Below are positions 12,805 to 13,811 of a DNA stretch of 13,811 bases, piece after piece. The DNA comes from Bacteroidales bacterium (GTDB lineage: Bacteria > Bacteroidota > Bacteroidia > Bacteroidales > Muribaculaceae), in assembly GCA_900752535.1 (NCBI GenBank), contig CAADVV010000209.1, positions 1 to 13,811 on the forward strand. The letters run 5' to 3'. The stretch's first letter is position 1. Every line of letters starts with the position of its first letter. Under the pieces are notes generated by a model. It made no database searches and was not told where the DNA came from. It saw nothing but the letters and a program-made list of their open reading frames with translations. The position numbers and the translations under genes were made by a program.

Positions 12805-13811
12805 TTAAAGTTTGGCGGCGACCGCGCTGTCAAGTCCGGTGATGTCGTCTACTCGACCCGAAATAGCTCCCTGACGGTCGATTATAAAGGCGGCTGGCAG
12901 ATTGCTGACGTTATAGTTGGCAAGATTGCGCATACCTTCGTCAGTCATCGGATTATAGACTGTAATCCAGGGAAGATTGGCTGACGCCTGACGCCAGAGC
13001 ACCTCGTCGCTGTCGACAGACACCTGAAACACCTCAAATCCCTGCCCGTGATACTTCTCATAGACGCGGTTGATTTCACGGTTATAGGCCGGAGATTCAT
13101 CAGCACCATAAGCGGTGAAACTCAAGAGAATGACTTTGCCGTGACGGGCTTCCTCAGCCAGTGAGCGCAGCTGGCCATGACGATCGTGAAGGCGGATATC
13201 GAAGATTTTTACCTCATCGGCATAGAGCGTGTCGCCCGCATGGGCACCGACAGTAGCCTTGCGACTGCCGAGATAGAGGTTACGGAGATAGCGTGTGCGC
13301 GGGTCTCCGGGGCGGTTCTTGTCAAAAGCATTGGCGACGGCTCCGATGATTCTGAGATCAGACTTGTTGGCCGGATTGAAGAGCGTCACACCTCCGATAC
13401 GCTTATTTATAATGTAATAGGATACAATGCCTGAAGGATCATCAAGCATTATGCCTCCGAGGTCGCGTTTGAGCAGCGAGTCTCCCGCAATGGAGGCGAC
13501 ACCGCCGGCACTGATTGACTTGAAGAGACGGCGGTCCACAGCCATCAGCATCTCCGCCGAATGAGAACCGGCCAGTGTGTATTCACGGTCAAAAGCGTCA
13601 GCTTTTGAGAGAACCGTGACGGTCTCGACACTGTCTATGGGGAAATAAAGTGTCTTATCACCAAGTCGAAGTCTGTAGATATCGGGATAGCCCGAAGCCT
13701 GATGGCTGACTTTGAAATTGCCCGAAGCATCGAGCTTTACAGAATCAATAGGATACCAGCGGCCGTTGTCGCTGGGTTTCACCTTTCTGGGTCGGGCCGC
13801 GGCGCCCTTCA
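12805..13811 (-). CDS. DUF4369/TlpA-like thioredoxin-fold protein without cysteines (5' end missing)
   Basis: The frame stays open to the window edge; the GTG at 13782 is an internal Val codon, so the signal peptide and first part are outside. Visible, numbered from that GTG: the end of a DUF4369-like beta domain (about 10-60), a helical linker (about 75-175) and a thioredoxin-like domain (about 190-325). The core reads VILLSFTAYGADESP, where the usual WCxxC is replaced by A227-D-E-S230. YEKYHGQGFEVFQVSVDSDE and the cis-Pro loop NLPAAFIID (P296) are kept. No cysteine occurs in the visible 335 residues, so no disulfide chemistry is possible here. Cys-less relatives with FTAY-type cores are, as I recall, common in Bacteroidetes and annotated as TlpA-family. 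Probable periplasmic binding or scaffold role (inference). Confidence 0.85.
   Translation of the reverse strand, partial: KGAAARPRKVKPSDNGRWYPIDSVKLDASGNFKVSHQASGYPDIYRLRLGDKTLYFPIDSVETVTVLSKADAFDREYTLAGSHSAEMLMAVDRRLFKSISAGGVASIAGDSLLKRDLGGIMLDDPSGIVSYYIINKRIGGVTLFNPANKSDLRIIGAVANAFDKNRPGDPRTRYLRNLYLGSRKATVGAHAGDTLYADEVKIFDIRLHDRHGQLRSLAEEARHGKVILLSFTAYGADESPAYNREINRVYEKYHGQGFEVFQVSVDSDEVLWRQASANLPWITVYNPMTDEGMRNLANYNVSNLPAAFIIDRQGAISGRVDDITGLDSAVAAKL

Noticed and set aside
13780..13782. GTG as start of the TlpA-like gene
   Set aside because: The frame continues without a stop to the window edge, and a secreted DUF4369/TlpA protein needs a signal peptide that is not present after this codon.

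Overview
The window looks like chromosomal DNA of a Bacteroidales bacterium, probably a Muribaculaceae/Bacteroidaceae-type gut commensal. No database was searched. The evidence is roughly balanced GC, several promoters of the Bacteroidetes type (TTTG, 19 bp, TAnnTTTG), a DUF4369/TlpA-like protein without cysteines, a short Wza-like lipoprotein next to a Wzc-like kinase with a Gly-Tyr tail, and GDP-fucose synthesis genes.

Layout. (1) Bases 1-2082: the 3' part of a ClC-type chloride channel/transporter with two CBS domains (+), convergent with an HdeD-family membrane protein (-); a likely hdeD terminator lies between them. (2) 2083-2435: a 353-bp divergent intergenic region with a strong hairpin, an 8-bp inverted repeat and the promoter -7 box of the next gene. 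(3) 2436-4359: a YeiH-family membrane protein (putative sulfate exporter), a strong terminator, then a Crp/Fnr-family regulator whose promoter starts inside the terminator T-tract. (4) 4416-5507: a minus-strand three-gene operon encoding a four-helix membrane protein, a 66-aa XRE regulator and a PH-like membrane protein. Two perfect inverted repeats sit at its promoter. (5) 5647-7257: a stand-alone HsdR-N-type PD-(D/E)XK protein (-), divergent from holA (+), the DNA polymerase III delta subunit; the two genes appear to share one palindromic -7 element. (6) 7263-12621: a minus-strand operon wza-wzc-gmd-fcl from a consensus promoter with a leader of about 130 nt. (7) 12805-13811: a partial cysteine-free thioredoxin-fold protein (-).

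How the genes fit together: Wza and Wzc form an envelope-spanning capsule/exopolysaccharide export and length-control system, and Gmd and Fcl convert GDP-mannose to GDP-L-fucose, so the operon couples fucose-donor supply to polysaccharide export. No glycosyltransferases, flippase or polymerase are in the window. The Crp/Fnr regulator may control yeiH or itself, since both promoters carry the same 13-mer. The XRE operon looks autoregulated. I found no mobile elements, CRISPR arrays, rRNA or tRNA genes. The most notable items are the probable shared bidirectional promoter at holA, the operator architecture of the XRE operon, the terminator/promoter overlap at the Crp-like gene, and the compact wza-wzc-gmd-fcl operon.
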